Shown here one piece after another: positions 1 to 12,249 of a DNA stretch of 64,000 nucleotides (position 1 is its first letter; every line of letters begins with the position of its first letter). This DNA is from Sepioteuthis lessoniana (Eukaryota > Mollusca > Cephalopoda > Myopsida > Loliginidae). The stretch covers positions 6,738,630 to 6,802,629 of the forward strand of contig OY757904.1 of the NCBI GenBank assembly GCA_963585895.1. Reading direction: 5' to 3'. Under the pieces are notes generated by a model. That model searched no databases. It was not told the DNA's origin and saw only the letters and a program-made list of their open reading frames with translations. The translations under genes were made by a program, and so were the position numbers.

Positions 1-1422
1 TGAACCATTATCAATGATAGATCTTTTAAGCTAGCAGACAGAAATTCAAAACTCTACATGAATTTTACAATGATAATATATAGTACAAAATAGATTATAG
101 GTGATATATCCAACATTGTTCTAACAATACAATATTAGTAATGAATTATGAGCAAAACGACCAATAAATTTGCCAAAAACTAGTTTTTAACATCAAAATT
201 AAAAGATACAAGAAGTTGGTTTCTTAAACATTTCAATTAGGCATTCAAAGTTGAGAAGATAAGATAATAAATATTGAGCAAGTTCTTTTACCACTTAAGT
301 TTGTTTTTTTTTAATACTGTCAAGTTTATTTTGCATTAGAGATCAGAACAACTAAATTGAATTTCAGAGTTTTGATATGCAATTTTAAATATCAAAAATA
401 AAGGAAAAATGAATTGAAAACAAGTTCTTTGTAACTAGTCTATTCTGCAATAGACATTGAGTATTAAGAAGAACATTTGTAAATCTAACTGCTCAAAGCA
501 TGAATCCAATTATTGTACATATTCATTAGTACTTTCAGAAAGTTATTTTCTTGCAAAAAGAATGTTCCAAGAACATTGCAACTAACTTAATACAAAAAGT
601 ATTCTAACCAAAGTTACAAGTGCTGCTAAGAGTGTATAGTCAGTGGTAAAGGGCACAATTTATAATTAAAAAAAAAAAGAATAGTTCAAGTCTGCAGAAG
701 TAAAACAGATTAAAGTCAATTTATGTGCTTTTTGTATGAACAGTTAATTTCATTTTTAAAAATTTTAAAAACACCATGTTTTTCAAAATAATTGATATAC
801 TTGAACTAAAGATGTATTTTTCTTTCTACATAATTTCAATAGCAACTTAAAGAAGAATGTTGTTTCCTTAAACTTATCTAGATTAACATTTTCCATTTTC
901 TCTTCTATTATAAAACTTCGATTATGATCAAATGTATATAAAAAGAATCTTGTTAATGTATATTTAGAAATAAAAAAAATACTAAAATGACACAATAAGA
1001 ACTAAAGAGAAACTCAGTGAGAATTCAATCATAAGTTAAAATATAATTGTCCTATAATGAAATAAACAGATGTTAATAGTCAGAAGTTATAAGATAGATG
1101 TTGCATAAATCTCAAGAAAAAAAACCTGAAAATTTACAAATTAATTTTTCTCCTTTTGCATATTTTATATCTTTAAGTAAATTCAAATTATTTGCCTGGT
1201 GTGTCAGTGAAAGGTTTGCCAATAAAAGAAAATCATTAAGCTAAAAAATCTCTTTAAAGTAAACACAAATTCTAAAAGAAAAAGAAAAAACAAAATTATA
1301 AGATAAAAGGTCCTATAAAAAATATAATTGAAAAATGAAAATATAGAGAAATAAGAAACTAACAGGAAAAAAAGTTGTTTATTTCTATAATTCATTGTGA
1401 GTAATAATTCAATCAATGTCTG

Positions 1423-1492
<70 letters not shown>

Positions 1493-2265
1493 CAAAGTGG
1501 CTAAGACATTAGTAAATCACACATACTAAATATAAGTAATTATTTATGTGGATTTGGACACACAATCAGAAATTATCATTTTTGAAGACATAATCCACTT
1601 ATATTTATTTATACAGTTTATCTTTTTCAAACACAAGGCTATAAAAAAAAAATCCATGTGCAGAATAATTTGATCAACATATTTTCCATTGTGAATTTCT
1701 TGATCTTATATATTTTACAGTTGGACAAATATATAAACATTGATAGAATCAAATAAAGAGAAGTTGAGTGGTGGATAAGAATTTCTTTTTTAATAATGAG
1801 TTATAATTAATCAATATATAAGGGAAGTGATATAGAAATAATAAAGTGGAACAATAAAATGTTTTAAAATGTTTAAAGTCAAGTTTTCAAATTTTTGCTA
1901 ATAATTCTGACCTAGTTGTTGATCATATAGCACACAATTCACTTGCAAAAATATTTTGCTCTAAATTTATTTAACTAGGGGAAAAAAAAAAAAAAAAAAG
2001 CTTTGACACTTTAATAATTTGCTCTAAACTCAAATAAAAGAAAATGACCTTAAAAAACAAAAATATAGAAAAAAATGGTTTAAATTGAAGATTAAAAAAA
2101 ACAAAAAAAGAGAGAGAGAGAGAAGAAATAAAACTTAGTTTCTGAAAGGAGTTAAAATAAAGATTTAAAAAAAAAATAAATAAATAAATTAAAATAAAAA
2201 TAAAGATCAAAATAAAACCAAAAAAGTAAACAAAAGAAATCCAAAACCAATGATTTTGTGTTTAC
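1..2265. other. A+T-rich non-coding DNA 3' of the last visible exon
   Basis: No credible coding exon on either strand. Poly(A)/poly(T) runs and one long (AT)n tract are present. This is an intron if the donor at 2265 is used, or 3' UTR/flank if TAA 2264-2262 is the stop. Many AATAAA-like strings occur by composition alone, so I call no poly(A) site. Confidence 0.6.
1425..1491. repeat. (AT)n microsatellite
   Basis: About 33 uninterrupted AT dinucleotides. Confidence 0.97.
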
Positions 2266-4976
2266 CTATCTAGAGCAAGCTCAAGCAAATCCTCATAGCT
2301 GACACTGTCGGAAGTCTTGTAGTTGGCAGACATGGGAGATAAATCTTCCGAACTTTGATTAGCAGAGTATTTCTGCCTTGAAACATTACCAGTCTTGCAC
2401 CAAAATGGATCTTGGTGGTTATAGAATCCCAACTGTTCTAAGTTACACTGTACAACCTGTAATCGGTACTTCCTACGTGGGAATGTGGATGACCCTGAAT
2501 GTTCTGCAGACATGCTAGAAGTCCTAATGGAATCTCTGGGGGGCAGGGAAGGGGGAGTTGAAGGCGGAGGAGGTGGAGGGGTTGATGGAATTGGACAGTC
2601 ATTTTGGCAAGCAATAAATACATTATCATCATCATCATCGTCATCTTCTGCATCAAAATCAATTGGAGGGGGTGGAGCAGGGGGAAGCAATGGAAGATCA
2701 TGCAAACAGTCATTCACAACAGGCTGGGGTTTGGCAGGGAGGGCCACAGAATAAGATACACTATACACAGAAGATGACTGAGAGTGGGACAAGTCATTAT
2801 GGTGAAGGAGAGGGTACTTCCTCATTTGAGGACGAGCATTAAGTAGGTGATCAGGACGAGTAGGTTTGCGTGGGGGTAACTTTGGAGGAAAGAAAGAAGA
2901 GGGAGTAGAAGAGAGAGATAGGGTCTTGCTGTTGTTGTCATGCCCCAACATGCTGTCATTGTTGTTGCTGTAAGTACGGGGTGGCACTGCAGGAGTGCAG
3001 AAAACAGTCTGAGAAGGTAGTGGTGGGATATCAAAGCTTTCACTTCGGCATGCCCTTGACAAGGCCACAGTCGCATGCGGAGACTGGGTTGTCTTCAACA
3101 CAGTGGTGGTAGTAAGAGGAGGAATAGCAGTAGTAGTAGTAATACTAGTAGTAATAGTAACATTGGTAGTACTAACAGTGGTAGTAGTAACAATAATGGC
3201 AACAGGAGGAGCAGCAGCAGTAAACTGTAATTTAGGCAAGGGAAGAGACGGAGGTTTCATACCTTGTCCACCGCGCCCTCCTCGAATTGGAATAGCACCA
3301 CCTCGAAGCATTCTCAAAGGGTTAGTGTCAACTTCTTCATCTTCACCATTTGCTGTTGGAACAACTTTAGTTGGAATTCCTTGGGGTTCTCTTAAATTTC
3401 TGAAATGAGAGTGATCCATACTCTCTGTAGACATTGCTCTCTGATGATCCAGTGAACGTCGGATTCGGCTCTCACGAGCCAATTTACTCATGATTTCACG
3501 TGGTGATGGCTCAGCAAATTCTTCATCAAAACTCATCTTGGGAGATGTGATGTCTCGGGTCCGATCAGAATGACTATCAGATCGTCTTTCATACATGCCT
3601 CCAAATCTATCTTTGGCTTCAGAATCCAGATCCTTCTCCTCGGTAGATCGTTCTGAACTAGACGCTGGAGAAGACTCCTTACTGAATGAGTAGGAGTCAC
3701 TACCAAGACTATAATGACCATTTTCTCTGTCCACACTATGGGCTCTTTCAACCACTGGATCTGCTTTGGGAATAGCTGTTGGGGGTGGTGGTGGTGGCAC
3801 ATCCATTCTGGCCACAGGCTCCGTTCGACTTTCAGGGCGAGAAATTGCTTCTGACCTTGTCAAATGTTCTATTCTGGGGGGTGATTCTTTTCTGAAAGAG
3901 TGAGGTGGTATTTTGCTTGGATGTGGAATCCGGCTAGGCAATTCAGATTTTGGAAGATGATCCAGCTTAGAAGTTGAATCTGGTTTGAAAGACTCTAGCT
4001 TTATTTCGGATTTGGCCATAACGTCTGGTTTAGCTAATATATCTGATTTGATCAAAGAGTCTGTTCTTTGAGTAGGTTCTGGTTTGCCAATATCATCTTT
4101 ACTCTCCAGTCTTGTCAAATGGTCTATCCTAGGAGGATTTTCTGGCAATGGTGGAGCCTCTTTTACTTGTTCCATTCGGGGAACTAGGTCTGGCTTAGGA
4201 GGCAGCTCTGGCTTAGAGATTTCTGGCCTTGAAATCTCTGGCTTAGAGATTTCTGGTCTAGAAATCTCTGGCTTTGAGATTTCGGGCCTGGAAATCTCCG
4301 GCCTCGAAATTTCTGGCCTCGAGATTTCCGGTTTTGAGATCTCTGGCCTCGATACCTCAGGCCTCGAGATTTCTGGTTTGGATATGGAATCAACCCGAGG
4401 AGTAGGCTCTACTCGATGTTCTGGACGAGGCTTTGGTATTGGTGGTGGTTCAATTTTTGACATTGCAGCTCGAGATTTGCTCATTGGTTTCCCTTCAGAA
4501 TCTTTCTTTGTAGCAGTATTTGAAGAGAATGTGGTTAGTTCTGTTTTAACAGGAGATGTAACCAAAATATCTGCTGGTGCTGGCTGATCAGTATCACGAG
4601 GTGGTGGGGGAGGAGATTTGGGTTCCTTGTCACTAACAGAGCCACGCATTACTAAAATATTATAAGCTTCTTGAGATTCAGGAGGCAAGTCTTCATTCAA
4701 ATCAGCTTTGGTTGCAATTTCCTCAGAAAAAGTCTTCTTACGTTCTTGCTTAGGACTACGTTTCATAGATATTTTTAGTTTCTGTATAAGTTTAGGAGAT
4801 TCTGGTCCACTATCAGATTTTGTAGGTTCCTCTTCCATGGCATTTTCATTGCATTGCATTGCAAATTCATTTGCCAGAGCAATAGCATCATTTATCATTT
4901 TCTCATCATGAGCTGACATTGGTTTTACTTTTGCTTGCTTTCGTGGCTCAGGTTTTGTTTCCCAAGAGGGCATTAT
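2266..4976 (-). CDS. Ack-like: Ack-like large C-terminal exon, proline-rich tail
   Basis: Open for about 903 codons from ATG at 4973. The acceptor (T-rich tract then CAG at 4979-4977) makes the exon start at 4976 in frame as ATA ATG, matching the phase-0 end of the 10521 exon. Visible segments, numbered from that Met: basic/Ser-Pro start; tandem PEIS(R/K) repeat about residues 198-256; SPREIMSKLARESRIRRSLD block about 488-514, which resembles a conserved block of Ack-family tails (from memory); Thr-rich stretch about 588-623; polyAsp about 770-781; PPPPPP and PSLPPR motifs about 793-812, likely SH3/WW ligands. The ORF stops at TAA 2264-2262, but CTAGATAG^GTAAAC is a good donor, so the stop may be intronic and the protein may continue. 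The region is probably disordered and scaffolding; role inferred. Confidence 0.9.
4206..4380 (-). repeat. 15-bp coding tandem repeat, PEIS(R/K) x11
   Basis: Eleven head-to-tail units of 5 residues (PEISR or PEISK, one PEVSR) end in PEL. The DNA unit is 15 bp and the copies differ mostly at synonymous positions (gaaatctct / gagatttct and so on), so the peptide period is better kept than the DNA. Similar but looser KPD/KSE/RPE spacing continues on both sides, suggesting an older expansion of the same motif. Confidence 0.95.
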
Positions 4977-6746
4977 CTGGAAAAAAAAAAAAAGAAAACA
5001 ACAACTTTCTTATCACTAGTTAATAATTTCTAATTAATAGATTAAACAAGGTAAGATATATAATATATTAATGGCATCCTTTAAAAGTTCTTCACATCCA
5101 CTTTAGTATTCATTTTTTTTTAAAGGGAGAATCTCCAGTAGGCATCAAGTTTTCTTTAATTCCAGCTGACAGATTAAATGCTTTCCTTACATCAGTTTAT
5201 AAGTACTAATTAAGAATTTTTATAAAATATTTTTTTTTTAGATAATCTAATAAATTCTAAAGACCTTTATTTTATCGCTCTTCAATAATTTTGAAAATAT
5301 ACTTCTTAAAGAGTACATTTCTATATTTTAATTAATCTTTTTCATGTACAACAACTTTGAAGGTTTCCACAAATACAATAAATTATTATATAATTATCTT
5401 AATTTTAGACACTGCTAAATGATAAAAACAAGAACATCAAATTTGTAAACTGAAAATAGCATGAATCCTGTCAGTTTCATGCTTTAGTTATTCTATGATA
5501 AATGTCAAACAAACTCAGGAGTTAAGTCTTTATATTTTTAAAACCAATAAAATTCCCAGCACTAGAAATAAGAGAACTAGCCACTTTGACTATAGTAAAG
5601 CAATAGATAAGTCTAGTGAAGCTGGTAATACACTAACTGAAGAGAAATACTAAACTGATTATATAAATCATTTTTATAGATAATGCTTCTGAGAGAAAGT
5701 CTAGAAATGTCTATACATTAAGGCTGATTACCTACATGAAGAAAAACTTTAAATTCAGAAGCTTTTTTTTTTTTTTTCAATTGAGCATTTATTAAATAAT
5801 CTTAAATATGTATGCATATATGAAAATTAGAAATAACACTTTTTAGTACAATGAAATGTCAGTAATCTTCAACTTTAAAATAATTACATCTTAAAATTAC
5901 TCCCTTTCAAAAATATTGATCTTACCCAAATGTTTATTAAATATTAAACCCAATGTTTAACTCAATTATTTTAACATTAACTTTAATTTAGCAATCATAA
6001 AAAGAAGCTTTGAATTAAATTCAACTAATGTTCCAATCAATGAAAAAAGTTAATACTTCAATCAACTAGTCATAACTAATATCAGAAAAAAAAATGTTCT
6101 TTATTATTTGCAAAAATACGGCTATTTCTCTTGTTAGTATCAAATATATTTTTTTTAATTTCAATTCCCTTTTATTTACATTCTTTTTTAACATTACCAC
6201 CAAAATAACGTTTCTTTTTATAATTATTCATTTTAGAGCTTTCTAAAAGTAAGGTCTCTGCTCATTGATCTATCATATGTAACAACCCTTTAATAGGAAT
6301 TGCAAATCTCTTAATTATATATGATGAAATTATAAATGTTCATACCATTAAAAGGGTATTCAGCTAAAAGATCACTACAGACACTAACACTGATTAAACA
6401 TCTTCATTTTCCATGAATTTTCAGATCAGATTAGAAAAACTAAATCCATATCTCAAAAGAATTAGGTAAAATAAAGCATTTAGTAGATACTCAAGTTACT
6501 TGCTTTAGTTTCAATGAAAAATTATTAAGGGTACAAAAATATATACAGCCCAAATATACCTTTTACAATGAGCTGTTAAAAAACATACTACTTTAATTAT
6601 ATGATTTTATTTAATGAGTAAAGAGGAGTTAGGAAGTCAAGCATTTTTGGTAGAAGGTAGGTGGATATGAGGAAGAAATAAAGGATATGTATCTGCTTGC
6701 TACAACCAATATTTTAGACAGCAATTAAAATTGATAAACAACTTAC

Positions 6747-6764
6747 CATTTTCATTCCAAACAT
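6747..6764 (-). CDS. Ack-like: Candidate 18-nt microexon (MFGMKM)
   Basis: On the minus strand a T-rich tract (attctttttcag) is followed by three close CAG acceptors and then a consensus donor AAAATG^GTAAGT at 6746-6741. Using the third CAG gives an 18-nt exon, MFGMKM, that keeps phase 0 between the 10521 exon and the 4976 exon. The first and second CAGs give 28- and 25-nt exons, both of which shift the frame; with the 28-nt form the next exon stops after a few codons. It could be a regulated microexon, a poison exon, or a chance arrangement. Only transcripts can decide. Confidence 0.45.
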
Positions 6765-7180
6765 CTGCATACTGCTGAAAAAGAATTAACAAAAAACTCT
6801 TCCTTCTCTAGTTTAAAAACTCAATTTTTACACTAGAATACCCAGAGTAGACAGATCATCACAGATAATCAAATGTATCTAATTTCATCAATACCTTCAC
6901 ATTCAATATTTTTAGTTATATTCATATTAAGATGTTCTATACTTAGTGCATATTTTAGTTTCTATAATTATACACATGCACTCACTTAAAAATGAATTTT
7001 ATCATAAGTTTAAAAAATATAATAGGAACCAAATAATTTCTTTTTCTATTCATATACTAACTACTTAATTCAGCACTTCCTTCAAATAATATTATATATA
7101 TTTCTTTAAATTCATAACACTGGTAAGCAATTTTTTTTTAAATCTTAATAATATAAAAAAGTTATAAAAGACATTGCTCC

Positions 7181-7531
7181 TTAACCCTTAGAACTTAAGT
7201 GCGCTATGTCCATAGGCCCCAACACCGAGCTCCTTGCTGAATAACAACTGAAAATGTAAAATGTTCAAATAGTTTTAACAGCAATGTAGACATGGGGATT
7301 ACCTGACTAAAATTCTGGCCTCCCAGTAAAATTTTTCTAGGTAGCCACACAAATACTAGCCAAATGCACTGGGTCATAGCCTAGATGTAGGGCACACCCG
7401 ATTAACTGTATTGTTGCTAGGCAAAAGTAATGTAGAAATGGAGATACCCTGGCCAAAAATCAGACTACCCAGATACATTTACTCCAAGGTAACAGCATAA
7501 ACACCAAATCTTCAGATTCTGAGGGTTTTAA
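7181..7531. mobile_element. Candidate piggyBac-type MITE with internal duplication
   Basis: The left end is TTAA CCCTTAGAA and the right end is TTCTGAGGG TTTTAA, i.e. inverted CCCT(T/C)AGAA termini next to TTAA or near-TTAA. Two diverged direct copies lie inside: AATGTAGACATGGGG... from about 7284 and AATGTAGAAATGGAG... from about 7431, each followed by a CC(T/C)GNC... and CCCAG segment. It is more G+C-rich than its surroundings and has no coding capacity. Confidence 0.45.
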
Positions 7532-9803
7532 AATGTATCAAAAATATTTTATATTGAATTTAAATAAACTTTTACGTTTATCAAATGCCATTAACCCAAA
7601 TATTATTCACAATTAAAAATATTTTACAATTTGAAAACTCAACTTGTGAAAAAATTCTTTGGAATATCATACAATAAAAAGATGTATCACTTAAAAAAAT
7701 TGAATTTATTTAATTGAATTCAAAGAAAAAAAAAATGAAACTTTTTGTTTTCAACATGAATGACTTACCAGATGATACAATTATGAAAAGCAAACAAAAG
7801 ACTTGTTTTATGCTTGCAGAGCAACTAGCAATTCTATTTGAAAAAATCTAATGGTCAGAATCAAAGAGTAGCAAGCAAGTTGAAGCAGAATGGCCAAGCT
7901 GAGGCATCCAAGAGTTGTTAGATAGAATAAGAAGTGTATGCAGCAATAATGCCTGCATTGGAATCAGGTTTGGGCATTTTTAGAAAGGAAAACAGTAAAA
8001 AGTAACAGTATTTCATGTAAATGTTACATTTATATACAGGTTATATAAGGAGAAAAATTTTCCTAATATTTTCCAACTCTGAAATTATATATTCAAATTT
8101 TTAAAAACAATGTAAAATCCTTTCAAAACAGGTTATGATAGTATCAAAATTATTTTAATTTCTTTTACACTATTAAAAAGTAATGTCCCAATAAAATGCC
8201 TAAATTCAGGAAGTCCATTACAAAATAGTTCTACAGTTATGAATTGGAAAACTTTATATTTTATATCAGATTACTTTTATAAAAAAAATTTTTATATTTG
8301 CTAACTTTATGAATTGATGTTCATATAATGAACTAAGTGAATATCATTTAAAGTTCCAGTATGATAAAAGGTATGCCCCCCCCAATAACTTTAATAGAAA
8401 TATGAAGAGATCATGCCAATTCAAAATTAAATTACAAAATGAAAACTTATCTATTTGTATACCACCAAGCTATAGTATACATATGCAACATTTAATGTTG
8501 AAGGAGTAAATGTTTCAAAACATTTTGGTATAATGCTGTAAAAAGCTAAAATATGTAGTGAAAATTAAATCAAAAATTAATGTTTTTTTTTTAATTCATC
8601 CACAAAACACAGGAAGTGTTTCCAATAGAAACATCATTTGAATAGGGAAAAAAATAAAGCACTATTATTCGACTTACTAAAATTGGAATTCAAATATTTT
8701 GCTCACAATATTTCACTCAATACATTCTCAATCACATACACACAATAATCGAACTAAACTATCCAAAGCACATGACTAATATTAGTAGTGAATAGTTCAA
8801 TGATAATAGTGAGTGGGGAAAGATAAACACACAGGAATTGGTGAGAAGAAAATCAAAGATTTTCAATCTTTTTTATATTAAAAAAAAAAAAAAAAAAAAA
8901 TTATTGGTTATAATCAGATCATCACAAAAAATAAAATATCTTTGGAATAACAAAGAAAAAAAAAAAAGAAAAAAAAAACAACATTCAGTTTTATCATTTC
9001 AACTTAGCTAGCCTATAAAAAAGGAATTTGAAAAACAAATTTCAATGCCCTCATCTTTTATAAGCATCTGACTCAAAATATTCATTTTTTTTTTATACTA
9101 ACTAGAATGTGAAAGGTTCTTTGACATCCAATTCAATCCATTCAGAAAAAGGATTAACTGTCATGACTTGATACATATTTCATATATTGTATCAATGAAA
9201 ACTATGAGCCTTGTCTTATTTTATCATTATCAATTTTTTAGAAATAATCAATTCAAAAATGAGTAAAATGAGATCCACATAAAAAAAATTTCAATTCAGC
9301 AAAAAACAGTGAAGATTAAGATTTTGATGATTATTGCTTTTGCAGAAACTTTCACACTTTAAAAACTTAAAAAGTTCTAGGAAAATTAAGAGCAAAAAAG
9401 ACTCTTTTGTGTTTATCTACAAACACAACTCATCTTTTCATATCATGCAATGAAGCATTAAAAACATGCGATTTTCTTTTTGGAATTCTTAATAAATTCA
9501 CCAAATTTTAAGCCATTTTGAATTGTAACAGCTATCACATTTTTGAAAGTTAGATGTGTATTTTTCTTCTACTTTCAAATAGTTACAAAAACTTAAAATT
9601 ATTGCTTAAGCTAAACTAAAACATGACATGAAATTTTTAAATATTATAAGGTTATTTTATTCCTATACAATTACAATCTATCTTCTACAGTTACAAACAA
9701 CTATTAAGTTGACCCAAAACAAACACATAAAAAAAATCCATATATTATTCATAATGAAATAATTAGATATGTAAAAAAGTGAGAATTTACTTTTTGTTCA
9801 CCA

Positions 9804-9805
<2 letters not shown>

Positions 9806-9847
<42 letters not shown>
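9806..9847. repeat. (AT)n microsatellite
   Basis: About 20 uninterrupted dinucleotides in the intron. Confidence 0.95.
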
Positions 9848-9849
<2 letters not shown>

Positions 9850-9935
9850 AAACAATAGAATAATATCTCAGAAGTATTTTTAAAGAAATGGTTGATGAAA
9901 TTACAGATTCACAACAATGTTCAAGTTAAAACTTG

Positions 9936-10071
<136 letters not shown>

Positions 10072-10520
10072 ACTTAAGAATTTGTTAATTAAAATAATTT
10101 CCATTATCTAGATCTTGCAGCTTTTAGGAAAAAACAAAAAATTTAAAAAAATTTTTAAAAATGAAAGTTTGCAGGCATGGATTTGAATCTTCAAAGAAAA
10201 TGAACCTAACAATGTTTGTCAAGCCTTGTATCATTTTTCAATATTTCAGTCACTTCCTGGAGCCAAGCTGATGCCAAACATGATACTCAAAGAATATCTT
10301 AATCATACAAGTTCTAGTTGAGAGGAGAAAACTGATATTATATCAATTGTCTCTATATTCATTCACCCAGTAGAAAGCATATGGCACCTTAACAAGTCTT
10401 CTGATATCAAAAAAATAGTTAAGTTATATGACTAAAGCTAATTCCAACTGGAGGAGAAAGAAAAAAAAACCAACCCAAAACAATAGTGAGTACACATGAA
10501 ATAAATGAGATCAAACTTAC

Positions 10521-10775
10521 AGGAGCTTGAGGAGGAATCAGGGGACTTTTATCAGTTGGTGACAGAGCAGAAATAGAATTATGATCAGCTTCATCATCAT
10601 CATCATCATCAATTTCTTCAGCTGTGGCAATTGGTGCTTGGTCTTCAACTTTTTGGGCCGTTGATGGTTGTGGTGGCGTACTCTCTTTTGAGGTTTTCCC
10701 AGTTGTTTCTTCTTCTTTGTCTTGGAGTGCTTTCATAACTTCATCCATAAGAGAGGGACCAAAATCAAAAGAACT
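10521..10775 (-). CDS. Ack-like: Ack-like exon with acidic linker
   Basis: An 85-codon phase-0 exon. The acceptor is TTTGATAG^AGT and the donor is GCTCCT^GTAAGT. The product starts SSFDFGPSLMDEVMKALQDK, a short amphipathic stretch, then a Ser/Thr/Pro/Gln-rich part, an acidic run EEIDDDDDDEAD, and ends LIPPQAP. The start joins the 13556 exon without a phase change (VPDLT/SSFDFG). It probably belongs to the linker between the SH3-proximal region and the proline-rich tail. No catalytic motif is present. Confidence 0.88.
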
Positions 10776-10831
10776 CTATCAAATAAAAATAAAACATGGA
10801 CTTGATTGATTGCTAATTTAGTTAAAGCTCT

Positions 10832-10855
10832 CACACACACACACACACACACACA
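10832..10855. repeat. (CA)n microsatellite
   Basis: Twelve dinucleotides. Confidence 0.95.
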
Positions 10856-12249
10856 AGGTTATATATAATCAAGAGTACAGCCAAGCCCCAGCCCCACTTC
10901 CCTGTTAAAACATTAAGATTTGACTGGAAGGTGGCAACAACAAAAGAAAATATTTGTTAACAGATTTATATGTTCAGTTTACAATCTTATTTAAAGTTAA
11001 TTTTTAATTTGTAATACTATATTGGGCACAAGTTTATTTGTAACAATAAACAATCATTTATCAGAACATATTGGTGTAACAGTAAATTACTACAATATAT
11101 TTATAGAAAATGTCGCTTTACTATCCAGATATGATGTTCAATGTTCAGACTGCATACAGTAGCATGAAAGAGAGAGAATCTGTAACACCAACATCTAACT
11201 TTTTCAAAATTTGCTAATTTTTATATATCTAAATTCAGGATATCGTTGGTGTGATGTCATCTCACTAAATTGTGTCATCTCACATGTCCAATTTTTTTTA
11301 CTGTGTTTTTCATTTCCTCAATCAAACTAGTGACAAGACATGAATCTATTTCGTTTACATTTGGTCTTGTGTAGAAATGACAGGTTCCCTATCCTGGTCG
11401 TGGTGCATTTGCTTGAACTTTCCAATTTGACTTACATTTCCGCTCAAAAGATTTTAGCTATCTTAACAGGTAAATGAAAAACTTGCAGCCCGAACAAACG
11501 AGATAATGAAATAATTAATACAATCAACCATCACGGTAATTAGGTAATAGTTTGCTGCAATTTCACTTCACCAAGAAGAATATTTTAAGAGATATAACAA
11601 GATTTTCCCAGCAATAATAGCATATTTGCTCTAAATGGTATACAAATATTCCTATATGTGCACTTCACATAAGATTTGAATAATATTAAATAATTCCTAA
11701 ATTTATTTTGATTATTTATCTCATTCTTGTTATTTTTGTAAATGTTTTAGTTGAAAGACTTGTAATAACAGTAATAAAAATCTATGAGATGAATAATTAA
11801 AAAATTCTTAGAATAGTCAAAATTCATGTCAAAATTACAGAAGGCTTGACGAGTAATTCTTAATAACTTTTCATATATAAGGTTTGATTTCTTTTCTATT
11901 TTAAAATCCATGATATTACATTTGTAATTCATTTTTTATGAATCCATACCTTATTAATTATTTTACCAAATATAGATTACAGCAAGAGTAACCTTATCAA
12001 GTAGTTGTCACATAAGTGATTATTTTTTTTAAAAAACAACAAATTCTTTGATTTCAGATTTAACAAGGTATATTCCCGAGATCTATGAGGGTTCCTTATT
12101 TATATTGGTTTGAGTCATCAATAATTTCTTTTTTTTAAAGCAAGTCATAACTATTCATTTCAAACTTCTAATGATTCAAACACAACAAGAAATTATTCAG
12201 TTAAAGATTGACTTCATTATTGATTCTTACTTCAATAGTTAAATAATGA

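Noticed and set aside
783..995. 70-codon minus ORF near the 3' side of the gene
   Set aside because: A+T-driven composition, no motif, and no fitting splice sites; not a UBA exon.
2438..3408. Several plus and minus ORFs overlapping the large exon
   Set aside because: Other-frame shadows of the long coding exon, caused by Pro-, Thr- and Asp-codon repeats.
4084..4587. 167-codon plus-strand ORF with SGLEI repeats
   Set aside because: It is the antisense shadow of the PEIS(R/K) coding repeat in the kinase tail; no plus-strand evidence.
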